Source: Brienomyrus brachyistius
Lineage: Eukaryota > Chordata > Actinopteri > Osteoglossiformes > Mormyridae
NCBI RefSeq assembly: GCF_023856365.1
Contig: NC_064548.1
Location: 24,134,289-24,198,288 of the forward strand
Length of the DNA stretch: 64,000 nt
Direction of reading: 5' to 3'
The notes under the pieces were generated by a model that saw nothing but the letters and a program-made list of their open reading frames with translations, was not told the DNA's origin and did not search any database. Below are positions 39,580-51,111 of the stretch, in pieces (within the stretch, counting starts at the first letter, position 1; each line of letters begins with the position of its first letter). Both the position numbers and the translations under genes were made by a program.

Positions 39580-40055
39580 AGAGATCCAATCACATTGATG
39601 AGGGGCTGACTGGTCACACCTCTCAGGGAGAGAGAGCCAATCACATTGATGAGGGGCTGACTGGTCACACCTCTCAGGGAGAGAGATCCAATCACATTGA
39701 TGAGGGGCTGACTGGTCACACCTCTCAGGGAGAGAGATCCAATCACATTGATGAGGGGCTGACTGGTCACACCTCTCAGGGAGAGAGATCCAATCACATT
39801 GATGAGGGGCTGACTGGTCACACCTCTCAGGGAGAGAGAGCCAATCACATTGATGAGGGGCTGACTGGTCACACCTCTCAGGGAGAGAGATCCAATCACA
39901 TTGATGAGGGGCTGACTGGTCACACCTCTCAGGGAGAGAGATCCAATCACATTGATGAGGGGCTGACTGGTCACACCTCTCAGGGAGAGAGATCCAATCA
40001 CATTGATGAGGGGCTGACTGGTCACACCTCTCAGGGAGAGAGATCCAAACACATA
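39580..40055. repeat. 51-bp minisatellite, about 9 copies, very homogeneous
   Basis: The unit runs TCACATTGATGAGGGGCTGA, CTGGTCACACCTCTCAGGGA, GAGAGATCCAA. Copies differ mainly at GATCC/GAGCC. The unit length of 17 codons keeps both strands open (GERSNHIDEGLTGHTSQ on +). Confidence 0.95.
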
Positions 40056-41026
40056 GATCATGAGTTGACCTGTCACACCTATCAGGGAGAAAAACTCTTG
40101 ATATTGATGAAGGGCTAACTTGTCACATTACCTAGAGGGAGAGACCCATCACCCCGATAATAGACAAACACCAGTCAGCCAGTCCAAATAGCAATCCATC
40201 AGTCACAGAAGAGAAACAATATACTTGCAGTTTTACATCTGTCTGGAACACATGGCCTGAAGCATTTCTGTCAGAAATGCATCTAATCATTAGAAAACGT
40301 CTTCTGCTCTCGTCAGTACAAGGAAAAAATGCATTCAATCTGGCCGACATAGAAGAAACCAAGATTTAATATGTTTCCCTTTAAATTGCTCTTCTGCTCT
40401 ATTGAGCACCAACCTAAGAATGTTTTGAAGTTTGCCTACACCTGAAAGAGTGTATTGGAGTGATCAGCACTCGTGGCCTCTGGCAGGGCCTGTGAGATGG
40501 GGAGCAGACATCATGTGACCGACTTCTGGTCAGCATGCTGAGTCGCCACTGCGGTATCTCACTTCCCCTCCCCCCACTGACTTTTCACATTGGTCCCTGA
40601 ACGATAAGATACCTATAGCAGGTATTCCATGCTTCAGTGGGGCTTCAGGTACTGAGATCAGGGTCCTTCTCCCCACTGGGGGCCTGCAGCCGAGGCTTCT
40701 GGGATTGCGTGCACTTCTAGCCCCCGCTAACACTCTCAGATAGGCTGCAGGACATGGACGGCCTTCAGTCACGTCGAAGCGCCAAAGGTTATTATTCCGC
40801 TGAGCTGCTCCTTGTCAGATTAAAGTCTGAAGATGTACAGCTCAGCATTTGGAAATATTTGAAACCACTGGGAAGGTTAAGGAAAGAAATATACCAGGTT
40901 TTCTATAGGTGCAGCAGCAACTATTCAAGAAGAATTTTTTTTACGGAAATAGGAAGCAGACTGAGACACAAAGACTGAAACCTGAAGAGGTCATTGACAT
41001 TGGTGATGCTCTCCAACATGAATGCT

Positions 41027-41346
41027 GTGTGTGTGTGTGTGTGTGTGAGCGGGTATACCTATCCTTATGGGGACACAATGTCCCCATAACGTGATAAATA
41101 TCCGTTTTTTTTTTTCCCTTATGGGGACTGGTTTCCTGGGAAAACTCTATTTTATAAAAATCAGTGACTGCTATGAAAAAACTTAAAATGCAAAAACTCT
41201 TGTATTTTGCTTGGTTACTTATGGTTATGGTTAGGGCTGGGTGGGGGTTAAGGTTGTCATAGTTAGCGTTAGCATTTTTCTTATAGAACTGAATGAGTGG
41301 GCCCCATAAGGATAGGTATACCCTACATGTGCGTGCCTGTGTGTAC

Positions 41347-41372
<26 letters not shown>
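41027..41372. mobile_element. MITE (41051-41323) inside a TG microsatellite
   Basis: Termini GGGTATACCTATCCTTATGG (41051 on) and CCATAAGGATAGGTATACCC (ending 41323) are 20-base perfect inverted repeats. The 273-bp interior is AT-rich and non-coding. A (TG)n tract ends at 41047 on the left and resumes at about 41328 on the right. I recognise the terminal sequence as a common teleost repeat, but I do not know its superfamily. Confidence 0.85.
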
Positions 41373-41377
<5 letters not shown>

Positions 41378-42289
41378 TCCAGATATGCTGTGATAAAAGA
41401 AACTGCAAGAAATAGGTGCCTGTTTTGCTTCACTGCCAACCCCATTGTCATGAAGACCAGGAGGTACCTGCAGCGCCTGCCGAGCGCCTTGTTCTTAACC
41501 CTGCGCCTTGTTCCTGACTCCTGTAATACACTTCTAATATTTCAAATACTAAAGCCGACACACACTGGAGTGAGCAGGGAGGAAGGAGCGGGGTGACAGC
41601 AAATAGAAACAGACAACCTCATCTCCGAAACACCGTGACCCGCCACACGGACCGGCGCTAAATACGCACCTCACATTCGAAAACTCGCTCTGATGTAACC
41701 GACAGCCATCGTCACCGACAGCTCCAATCTCCTCCCGGCGCCGGTAACGTTACGGGGAATCTTGTGCTGATGACACCCGTGTTTCACTCGCTTATTGCGG
41801 CATATGTGACCATGTATCGTTTCTGATGGTTGCGCAGAGAATAATTTAGAATGCAGTCCGTTTTCAGACCATCTTAGCCTAACGCTATTCAAGCTAAACG
41901 AGAGGATCTGGGGACAGCATAAGATCTGATTTTAGAAATCATAACAGCACTGTAACAATGAAATATTTCACATACAAAAAAAATATCCAAATTTGTTTAA
42001 CACGTAACAAGCAATTATTATCCCAGAAACGCTGCACTCAGTGAAAAATACCATCCATCCATAAATTTTCCAAACCGTTTATCCTACTGGGTGGCAGGTG
42101 AAAAATACCAAACAAAATTGAGTGATAATATATTTTCAGAAAATATGATTTTATTTAAGTAGAGTATATATGCAGTGTACACAATGGCAGAGTTATGCTG
42201 GTTCGCTAAAATTTATGTAATACTACAGTCCATGGACAGTATTGTCTATGAAGTCCCAAGGTAAACCATTAAATAACATACAATATTAT

Positions 42290-42675
42290 GCAAAGTATGC
42301 ATAGTATTGTATATTATTATTGTATGCAAAGTATGCATAATATTGTATGCTATTATTGTATGCAAAGAATTGTATGCTATTATTGTATGCAAAGTATGCA
42401 TAATATTGTATGTTATTATTGTATGTAAAGTATGCATAATATTGTATGTTATTATTGTATGTAAAGTATGCATAGTATTGTATGCTACTATTGTATGCAA
42501 AGTATTGTATGCTATTATTGTATGCAAAGTATGCATAATATTGTATGCTATTATTGTATGCAAAGTATGCATAATATTGTATGTTATTATTGTATGTAAA
42601 GTATGCATAATATTGTATGTTATTATTGTATGTAAAGTATGCATAGTACTGTATGCTATTATTGTATGCAAAGTC
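42290..42675. repeat. 36-bp AT-rich minisatellite, about 11 copies
   Basis: Unit TATTATTGTATGCAAAGTAT, then GCATAATATTGTATGC; some units lack an internal 12-13 bases. Both strands stay open for 150-200 codons (CKVCIILYAIIV on +). Confidence 0.95.
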
Positions 42676-42679
42676 TTCA

Positions 42680-45197
42680 CATTTACCAGCAGAATACAGC
42701 CATCAATGCTTCTGGGCCAAGATGCAGTTCTTATGGGTGGGTCTTGTGCCATTTCATGATTAACAGAGAGATATCTGAGCCTTGAGTTCCAACAGAAGGA
42801 GAGTGGGTTGGCAGACAGATAAATGCAGCAGGGGGCACTGGTGTTCTGGACAAGCACAGTGGTCTGATGGTGCACGGTGGTGGTAGGACTGGCAGGAGAC
42901 TATCAAAGCCTGGATGACAGCTGGACAAATGGCACGGTGAGAGATGAGTGGACCTGCAAGTGCGAAAGCACACTGCAGCATCAAGCCCAATGAGAGTGAC
43001 GGGAAACACGGTGAGGAGATGAGTGAACCAAGAAGCTGAGCATGCCGTAAGAAGACAGAGGGGACCGTGTGTCTGTCTCTGCAGAGCCCCCAGAGATAGC
43101 ACCCGTGGGACAGAGAGCTGCAAGCTTGCTAAGAGGCTTCCGACCGTCACCAGAGATGGTTGCCAGGTGGAGCTAAAGGAACCTGAAGAATGAGAATGAA
43201 GCTACTCTAACAGTGCCGAGGGCCTCCGAGACAGCAGAGGGGGCACTTCTGGGGAAGCATCACCCTCAGAAAGCTACCTGGGTTTAGTTTATTGGAGACA
43301 GTTAGCTGACTGAGGATGGCAAATTCCAGTATTCCAGGGGTGAGGATGGAGCTGGTCTGTGTTGTTGGCATATTGTACATTTTCTTTCATTTACAGCATA
43401 ATGAAACATATGGCAGGAAGAGGGAATCACATTGGCTCAGTGGGTATCACTGCTGTCCTGTACTTTAAGGCTCGAGCGTGTGATTGTGGATTCTTGGGAT
43501 AGTCCCCCACTACCCTATACTGGTTAAGGAAGAGAAGCTGAGGGGTCGATATTTACAATTATGGTTGTTTTGCTTTTTCACAATTTACACCATATCATCC
43601 TTTCATATCATAGGATGACGAGGTAAGGGGAAGCTCTCGTAAGCACACTGCCTCTCCTATAAGGTCGGTCTCCTGAAATGTCACAGAGGTTGACCACATG
43701 AGCCAACGATCCATGTCACTTAATCAAATCCCACAGCGGACCTCACTGATTTATTTCATTACCCTTAAACGCCTCCCACAAGCATTGTCGGAGTGGGGGG
43801 GGGAGGCGTGGGATGTTCGGTTCAGCCAGCTTATGCATACAGAGGCGGCCTTATCTGCTTTGTGCAGTGGGGCTGAATCGGCCGAGTCTTAGGAGGTTTT
43901 AACGATGCTCTGAAATGCTGAGCTGCGTCGTCTGTAATTTACTAACTAGCTTCGGGGGGCGTAATCCCCTATTCTGCCGGGGGGGGGCGTCGCCTCGTCA
44001 CATGGGGGTGAGCTTCAAGGTGGGCAATCAGTGGGCTCACAGGGTTTTATCATTGGCCTTTTCATTTCTACACTTTTTATCCATTTTCAGCATCGAGAGA
44101 TTTCACAATAAACAGCAGCTGTTACGTAAAGTGCTGTGCAACCTCTGGATTTTAATGTACTTGTTTAGGCTTGAACATGGAAAATGAAACGGCGTGTGGT
44201 CGACATGATTTGAATATTTTTGAAATTTCATTTGTATATTTCAGATCCTGCATGAAATGTTTCTATTATAATAGTTTACATTTAAATGCGTCGTGTATTT
44301 ATATTCCCAAACTGTTACTGTTCACAATAAAACAACGTCCTTTGTTACTTTGCAAATATGACTTACAAATACATTTAACCATTATGTTAAACCTGACATA
44401 AAATAAGCCGTAGTACTGACAAAAAAAAACATATTAATATGAGTTTATATATAATGTAAAGTCAATGTAAACACCAAACACCAATGATGTGACTTGTTTA
44501 GGAATTCAGCAGACTGGAGTCTTGACATTAAATATGAGATATTTTTGATATGCCATGTTCCAAATTTCTCTCATAACCACTCGACAGTTTGTGTTATGTA
44601 ACAGATTACGTGTTAATTAACTATCTTACTTCCAGAACTCCGTTGGCAGTCCGGTTCATTAGTTCAGATATGCTGAGTGTTGTGTCTTCAGAGTATCCAA
44701 TACCACAGACATGCTGCAACTTTGAAAATGCGACAAAAAACTAAGAATTAATTTCAGGTTAATTCTGTCGACCTCAGTTCACATGCCCAGCATGATGCTT
44801 CTGAGCTACCTGCCCTTAGTATCTTTACAGTGATGCGTTATGACTCTGTACTGAGCAGATCCAGGTCACTCCAGCATCTTCAGTGTGTCACCCACAAAGA
44901 TCTGGTTCCAGCTACCTGCAGAACATCTCTAGCACTTTAAAATATTTATCTGTGATGGTACCATGAAACGCATCTCTCCGCAGCGTGCATTTAACGGAGG
45001 AAGAATCTGTTCCATTTCTTTATTATCTCCGCAAACTGTGTTAAGAATCTGGATGGATATGTTTCTTGCAAAACAGCTGCGACCTGACTTAGGAAATCTA
45101 ATGTCTAAGATGAGATGTCACTCAGTTTGTCAACTAGATCCAGCCGCTCACTTGTTACAGCGGCGGTGAAATCAGTCACTGTCATGTGTGTGTGTGC

Positions 45198-45252
<55 letters not shown>

Positions 45253-46100
45253 CAATGCGATACGGTATATATAACAGCAGCTAGGTTCCAAGCATGGTGG
45301 TCGTGCTCCGTCAGTCTCTGCACTGCGCAGCTCTGCAGACGCCTGCATGCAGAAACACCCTGCAGACATTATAAGGACAGTAGGCTTACAGTTTTCCGCA
45401 TGACAACCACCGATAGAGCCAGTGTTGCTACTAAATCAGTCAAGAGCAAGTGACTTGCTTACGGTTGCAAGGACAGAACCGACGGCATTTTCTCCTGTGA
45501 CTTGCGCAGCCTAACATTTAATCCAAGCCGCGGTCTAATTTACTGGTAGTTCCATTCTTTTCGTGTGTCTTAAGTCTTAAGGCTTTGAGTTAACAGATTA
45601 TAGAAGAAAATACGGCAAGGAAAATAAAACAGCATAAAAAACTGAAGATGTGCTTAATAAGGTTCTGCTACTGGTGCCACCAAAGGCCAAAGCACTAAAC
45701 TGTCACGTCCGGTCGCTACAAACCCTGTAAGCAGATCTACAGGGAGCTCGGCACAGTTGAGTTTTATTGTGTCGGTCAGTTAATTATGTCATACAGTTTG
45801 ATTCCGTCTGAACAAGCTGTGTCTCCTAGTGCAAATAACAGGTATATTTTTTTCCCCCCAGGAATTTGTTATGATATGCGTGCTATGATACAGAATGCTA
45901 AGCAGGTAGTAACAGGCAAACACATCGACTATTCTGGGATGGCCATTTGGGGATTTTTTTGGGTGGATTCCAGTATTCAAATTGTGTCAGAGGTCATGGG
46001 GAGTGCGAATCATGATTTCTCTATCTGGGGGGGGGGGGTCCCTGAGCTCTTATGGGTGGTCCCGGTGTCCTGATCCGCCTCCGTCTGATCCACTCTTAGA
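42680..46100. other. No gene seen
   Basis: Single-copy-looking AT-rich DNA, with a (TA)n microsatellite at 45197-45250. A pol III A-box-like TTGGCTCAGTGGGTA near 43432 has no convincing B box. Confidence 0.45.
45185..45250. repeat. (TG)n/(TA)n microsatellite
   Basis: A short TGTGTGTGTGCG lead followed by about 26 TA dinucleotides. Confidence 0.9.
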
Positions 46101-46101
46101 G

Positions 46102-48780
46102 AGCGGAGGTCACTGGCTTTCCTGTAATCACATTGTTCCCAGCTCTCATGTCCTAACCTTTCATACCTGTCTCCAGACTGTACATCCTGTTCCGTGTATA
46201 AATGTGCCTGATGAGATTGCAGCACTCGCATGACTCAGGTGAGGTTGCCTTTCCAGGCCCTGCACTGCCAGAGCCTGTCTCACCAGACCCTGCGCCGCCT
46301 GGGTTCCAGGTTCCCTGTCCACAGAGGGCGGTTTTTACCGTGTTCCAGGGTCCCCACCTACAGAGGGGCGCTCCGCCTGTGTTCCAGGTTCCCCGCCCAC
46401 AGAGAGCCGTTTTTACCGTGTTCCAGGTTCCCCGCCTACAAAGGGGCGCGCCGCCTGTGTTCCAGGTTCCCCGCCTACAGAGGGGCGCTCCGCCTGTGTT
46501 CCAGGTTCCCCGCCCACAGAGGGCCGTTTTTACCGTGTTCCAGGGTCCCCGCCTACAGAGGGGCGCGCCGTCCGTGTTCCAGGTTCCCCGCCCACAGAGG
46601 GCCGTTTTTACCGTGTTCCAGGGTCCCCGCCTACAAAGGGGCGCGCCGCTCGTGTTCCAGGGTCCCCGCCTACAAAGGGGCGCGCCGCCCGTGTTCCAGG
46701 GTCCCCGCCTACAAAGGGGCGCGCCGCCCGTGTTCCAGGGTCCCCGCCTACAAAGGGGCGCGCCGCTCGTGTTCCAGGGTCCCCGCCTACAAAGGGGCGC
46801 GCCGCCCGTGTTCCAGGGTCCCCGCCTACAAAGGGGCGCGCCGCCTGTGTTCCAGGTTCCCTGTCCACAGAGGGCCGTTTTTACCATGTTCCAGGGTCCC
46901 CGCCTACAGAGGGGCGCGCCGCTTGTGTTCCAGGGTCCCCGCCTACAAAGGGGCGCGCCGCCTGTGTTCCAGGTTCCCTGTCCACAGAGGGCCGTTTTTA
47001 CCATGTTCCAGGGTCCCCGCCTACAGAGGGGCGCTCCGCCTGTGTTCCAGGTTCCCCGCCCACAGAGGGCTGTTTTTACCGTGTTCCAGGGTCCCCGCCT
47101 ACAGAGGGGCGCTCCGCCTGTGTTCCAGGTTCCCTGTCCACAGAGGGCCGTTTTTACCGTGTTCCAGGGTCCCCCGCCTGCAGAGGGCCGTTTTTACCGT
47201 GTTCCAGGGTCCCCGCCTACAAAGGGGCGCGCCGCCCGTGTTCCAGGGTCCCCGCCTACAGAGGGGCGTTTTTACCGTGTTCCAGGTTCCCTGCCCACAG
47301 AGGGCCATTTTTACCGTGTTCCAGGGTCTCCGCCTACAGAGGGCCATTTTTACCGTGTTCCAGGTTCCCCGCCCACAGAGGGCCGTTTTTACCGTGTTCC
47401 AGGGTCCCCGCCTACAGAGGGCCGTTTTTACCGTGTTCCAGGGTCCCCGCCTACAGAGGGCCGTTTTTACCGTGTTCCAGGGTCCCCGCCTACAGAGGGC
47501 CGTTTTTACCGTGTTCCAGGGTCCCCGCCTACAGAGGGCCGTTTTTACCGTGTTCCAGGGTCCCCGCCTACAGAGGGCCGTTTTTACCGTGTTCCAGGTT
47601 CCCCGCCCACAGAGGGCCATTTTTACCGTGTTCCAGGGTCCCCGCCTACAGAGGGCCGTTTTTACCGTGTTCCAGGGTCCCCGCCTACAGAGGGCCGTTT
47701 TTACCGTGTTCCAGGGTCCCCGCCTACAGAGGGGCGTTTTTACCGTGTTCCAGGTTCCCTGCCCACAGAGGGCCATTTTTACCGTGTTCCAGGGTCTCCG
47801 CCTACAGAGGGCCGTTTTTACCGTGTTCCAGGTTCCCCGCCCACAGAGGGCCGTTTTTACCGTGTTCCAGGGTCCCCGCCTACAGAGGGCCGTTTTTACC
47901 GTGTTCCAGGGTCCCCGCCTACAAAGGGGCGCGCCGCCCGTGTTCCAGGGTCTCCACCTACAGAGGGGCGCTCCGCCCGTGTTCCAGGGTCTCCACCTAC
48001 AGAGGGGCGCTCCGCCCGTGTTCCAGGGTCTCCACCTACAGAGGGGCGCTCCGCCTGTGTTCCAGGGTCTCCGCCTACAGAGGGCCGTTTTTACCGTGTT
48101 CCAGGGTCCCCGCCTACAAAGGGGCGCGCCGCCCGTGTTCCAGGGTCTCCACCTACAGAGGGGCGCTCCGCCCGTGTTCCAGGGTCTCCACCTACAGAGG
48201 GGCGCTCCGCCCGTGTTCCAGGGTCTCCACCTACAGAGGGGCGCTCCGCCCGTGTTCCAGGGTCTCCACCTACAGAGGGGCGCTCCGCCTGTGTTCCAGG
48301 GTCTCCGCCCACAGAGGGCCGTTTTTACCGTGTTCCAGGGTCCCCGCCTACAGAGGGGCGCCAGGTCCCGGAGTCCCCTCTACAGCATCACAGGTCATTG
48401 ACTCCCTACACACTCCAAGGAATTTAGTCTAATCTGGTCCCATTCTGTTGGGTTTTCACATCCAGATTTCCCAGTCCCTTTTCTCGGCTCTTTTTTCCTG
48501 GTTTTGGCAATATTTAGAGGGGGATTACTGTCACTGTCTTTTCCCCATTTGGCCAGCAGAGGTCGCTGGTCATCCTGTAATTACATTGTTCCCAGCCCTG
48601 ATGTCTTAACCATCCACACCTGTCTCCAGACTGTACATCCTGTTCAGTGTATATATGTGCTCAGCCCTCACTGTGTTTGCCAGCTCGGTCATTGTTGCCA
48701 GGATTGTTTAGTGTATGTCGAATAAAGCCCGTTTCTGTTCAGTCAAAAACAGAGCTGTGTCTTTGCCTGCACATGTGACA
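46102..48780 (+). mobile_element. LTR-retroelement-like structure with a minisatellite interior
   Basis: The right end, 48529-48780, has the anatomy of a 252-bp LTR. It starts TGTCAC and ends GTGACA, has TATATAT at 48650-48656 and AATAAA at 48721-48726, and a purine tract (AGAGGGGGA, about 48516-48524) lies just upstream of its start. A diverged direct copy of its first third lies at 46102-46212 and breaks off just after the TATA box. Between them is the 39-bp minisatellite. I see no gag, protease or polymerase coding sequence. The element is non-autonomous or decayed. Confidence 0.6.
46300..48370. repeat. 39-bp minisatellite, about 53 copies, two alternating variants
   Basis: Each unit is GTGTTCCAGGGTCCCCGCCT, ACAGAGG, then one of two cores: GCCGTTTTTACC (variant A) or GGCGCGCCGCCC / GGCGCTCCGCCC (variant B). 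Since 39 is 13 codons, two + frames stay open for more than 720 codons and minus frames for 225-283. Codon content is just the repeat, with no start context or conserved domain. Confidence 0.95.
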
Positions 48781-50780
48781 CCAGCGACAATTCGATTGAA
48801 TCTCTAATGGTTGATTAAATTTGGTGTGTCGTTGGGTGGTCAGACAATTTGTTTATGGGTAATTAATAAGGGCCGCAAGAAACAACACAATGTTATGCTT
48901 CTTCGGAGTTCCACTTGTTGAAATCAGTGAATCCTGATGGACTATTGCGAGTCCTGTCAGAATCAAGATTCTCAGATATTTGCAAAATATTAAATTAGCC
49001 TATTAACTTCTGTATTGCAATTTCAATGAATAACTTGGGCTCGTGTTGTAAGTGCGGAGCTTCGGAAAAGATGGAAAATACATAGTTATTTTAAGAAATC
49101 AACAGCAGATATAAAGTAAAAAATAAAATATATACTAACCTTTAATGACATGCAAAATTGGCAAGAGTTTGTGAGTAGATGTAGCCTGTATTTAATGCAT
49201 ATTATTTGAAATGCAATTTAATTGTTCTTTGTGTGTGTTTCAGGAGCTTTCTAGGTAATGTGACCATTAGAAAGAGGCGCTACGTTGTTGAATATTTTCC
49301 TGTTGTAAAAAGATTGGTGTTTGTTTATTTAATCAGGGTTTTGTTGCGCGCTACCAATTTATTTTAGCGAAATTATAGATAGGCTGACGATTGTTTTCCC
49401 CTCAATTTATGACACACTAATTACTTATCCTGGCACTTCATTACCGCTTGAAATGCACTTGCCCTCCCCCAAGGGTTCATCTGTATCTCCTTTGACTTGC
49501 ATGAAATGAAAACGCCACGTAGAGACCGGCGTCGCGGAAGATGGCAGTGGAGCACTGAGCTTGCAGACCATTGTGCCTCATGTGTCTGGCCCTGCAGGGG
49601 AGCCCTCTTTCATCGGTCCAGCTGATGTTTTCATCCGTAGTGTGTTGTGCAATTTGGAATTTAAAAGGTCAGGTATTTAGGGAATAGGGAAGCAGTTTTT
49701 GTTATCCAACTAGACCCACCTTGCTTATATCTCAGCAAACGGACACGAGCAAAAATTCTTCAGCCAGTTCCTCGGCTATTGTCCTTCTAACTCACGAAGA
49801 ACTGAAAATAGATATTGAAATGGCTGCATTACAATGGACATCCCCAGGGATAAATACTTTAAGTTTACTGTGATACGGTATATTTCTTTGATATCCTCAC
49901 TGGACGATAAGTTTACTACTGAACAGAAGCACACACATTTAAGTTTATACTACAAAATAAAGACATGCTTTGCCTGCACGCGATTTATTAAATTACAGAT
50001 CCATATATCTATACATGAACTTGGAAAACGGTGTAACACACCTTTTTTGAATTCCCTTTGTGGTGTTTCAACGACGAAAACCTGTTTATACCTGATATGA
50101 CTTGAACCCAGCAAAGATTTATGCACCGTAGCTACTTGGCCGAACAATACCTTTGCATGCAAAAAGAAAAAAGAAACACGAGGTATGATGTTGTGCTGCC
50201 TGATTAACATTTTAAAAGGACTGAAAATGGTTGGTAGTTAAAGACTTTGATGTCTGCGCAGAAAAAGGAGTCTATCAGGAGGGAGTCGGGCTTCTGGGAA
50301 GTAACTGAAACATCATTGTTTTGTAAACATAAAACTGTTTTATCGATGCTGAATTTCGTCTGCTAAGCAAATAAACGCTAATTATGTTGAACATTGCTGA
50401 CTCGTGTGCTGGATTTAGTCATGCAAATATTTCTTCAAATATGAAAACACCGATTTAGAATGACATTTGGGATACAACGGAGAATGTTAAGAAATTACTC
50501 TGGGACCAGTATTTCATATAGTGTGTGTTATATCGTTTTTTATTTTGCGGATATTGATAATCAATTTATATAGCAGTTAAGCATAATTGGCTGGAGTCCA
50601 AATGCACTACATGAATCTGATACAGGTTATAATTTTCAAGTGGTGCGATTAGTGACTGCTTTATTTTTACTGAGCGTCCATCTGGAGAAGGACTATGAAA
50701 ATAATCGGAAAGCATCACTGTCATCCACCTCGCATCTAATTTACATACGTAAAGTTGGTTGACAAAACTTGTAGCTAAGG
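48781..50780. other. No gene seen
   Basis: AT-rich, repeat-poor DNA. It could contain distal regulatory sequence for the promoter-like block at 50.8 kb, but no specific site is supported. Confidence 0.4.
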
Positions 50781-50794
50781 GAACCGTTTTAATC

Positions 50795-51111
50795 CCTTCC
50801 CATTGGACAATTTAATGGCACGACTCTCCAATGGAACGCCTCCTTTTCCCGATCCTGCCCAATGGGGTCTGAAGCCTCAGCCCTTGCTGCGGGTGACGTC
50901 ATGCACACTCGTATTCCAGCCGAGTGGAAGCTCGGGGGAGGGGGGGAAGAGGGGGCTCGCTCCAATCCCGAATGAGACTAGTTACCCAGCTCCGTACATG
51001 GGGCTAGGTCAGGATTCCTCTCAATTTACTTCCAAATCGCCAAAGTTGCAATTTCATATGGAGTTCGTTTCCAGAGCGCACGGATTGCGGTAATACTTCA
51101 CCTCCCCACGG
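50795..51111 (+). promoter_or_regulatory. Promoter-like block and possible first exon of an unidentified gene
   Basis: Within 170 bases are four CCAAT boxes (ATTGG at 50802-50806; CCAAT at 50828-50832, 50859-50863 and 50962-50966) and a perfect CRE, TGACGTCA, at 50894-50901, followed by a G-rich stretch. A strong donor, CCACG|GTAAGC, lies at 51111. This looks like an NF-Y/CREB promoter and a non-coding first exon on the + strand. No downstream exon is recognised, so the gene cannot be named. Confidence 0.45.

Noticed and set aside
39489..40118. Frames of about 200 codons on both strands
   Set aside because: 51-bp repeat translation.
42246..42875. 209-codon minus frame and 150-codon plus frame
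   Set aside because: Mostly the 36-bp AT-rich repeat.
43432..43510. Possible third SINE (A-box-like TTGGCTCAGTGGGTA)
   Set aside because: No convincing B box or tail.
46202..48427. 741- and 723-codon + strand open frames, and 225-283-codon minus frames
   Set aside because: They lie wholly in the 39-bp (13-codon) minisatellite, which stays open in several frames on both strands. There is no non-repeat domain.
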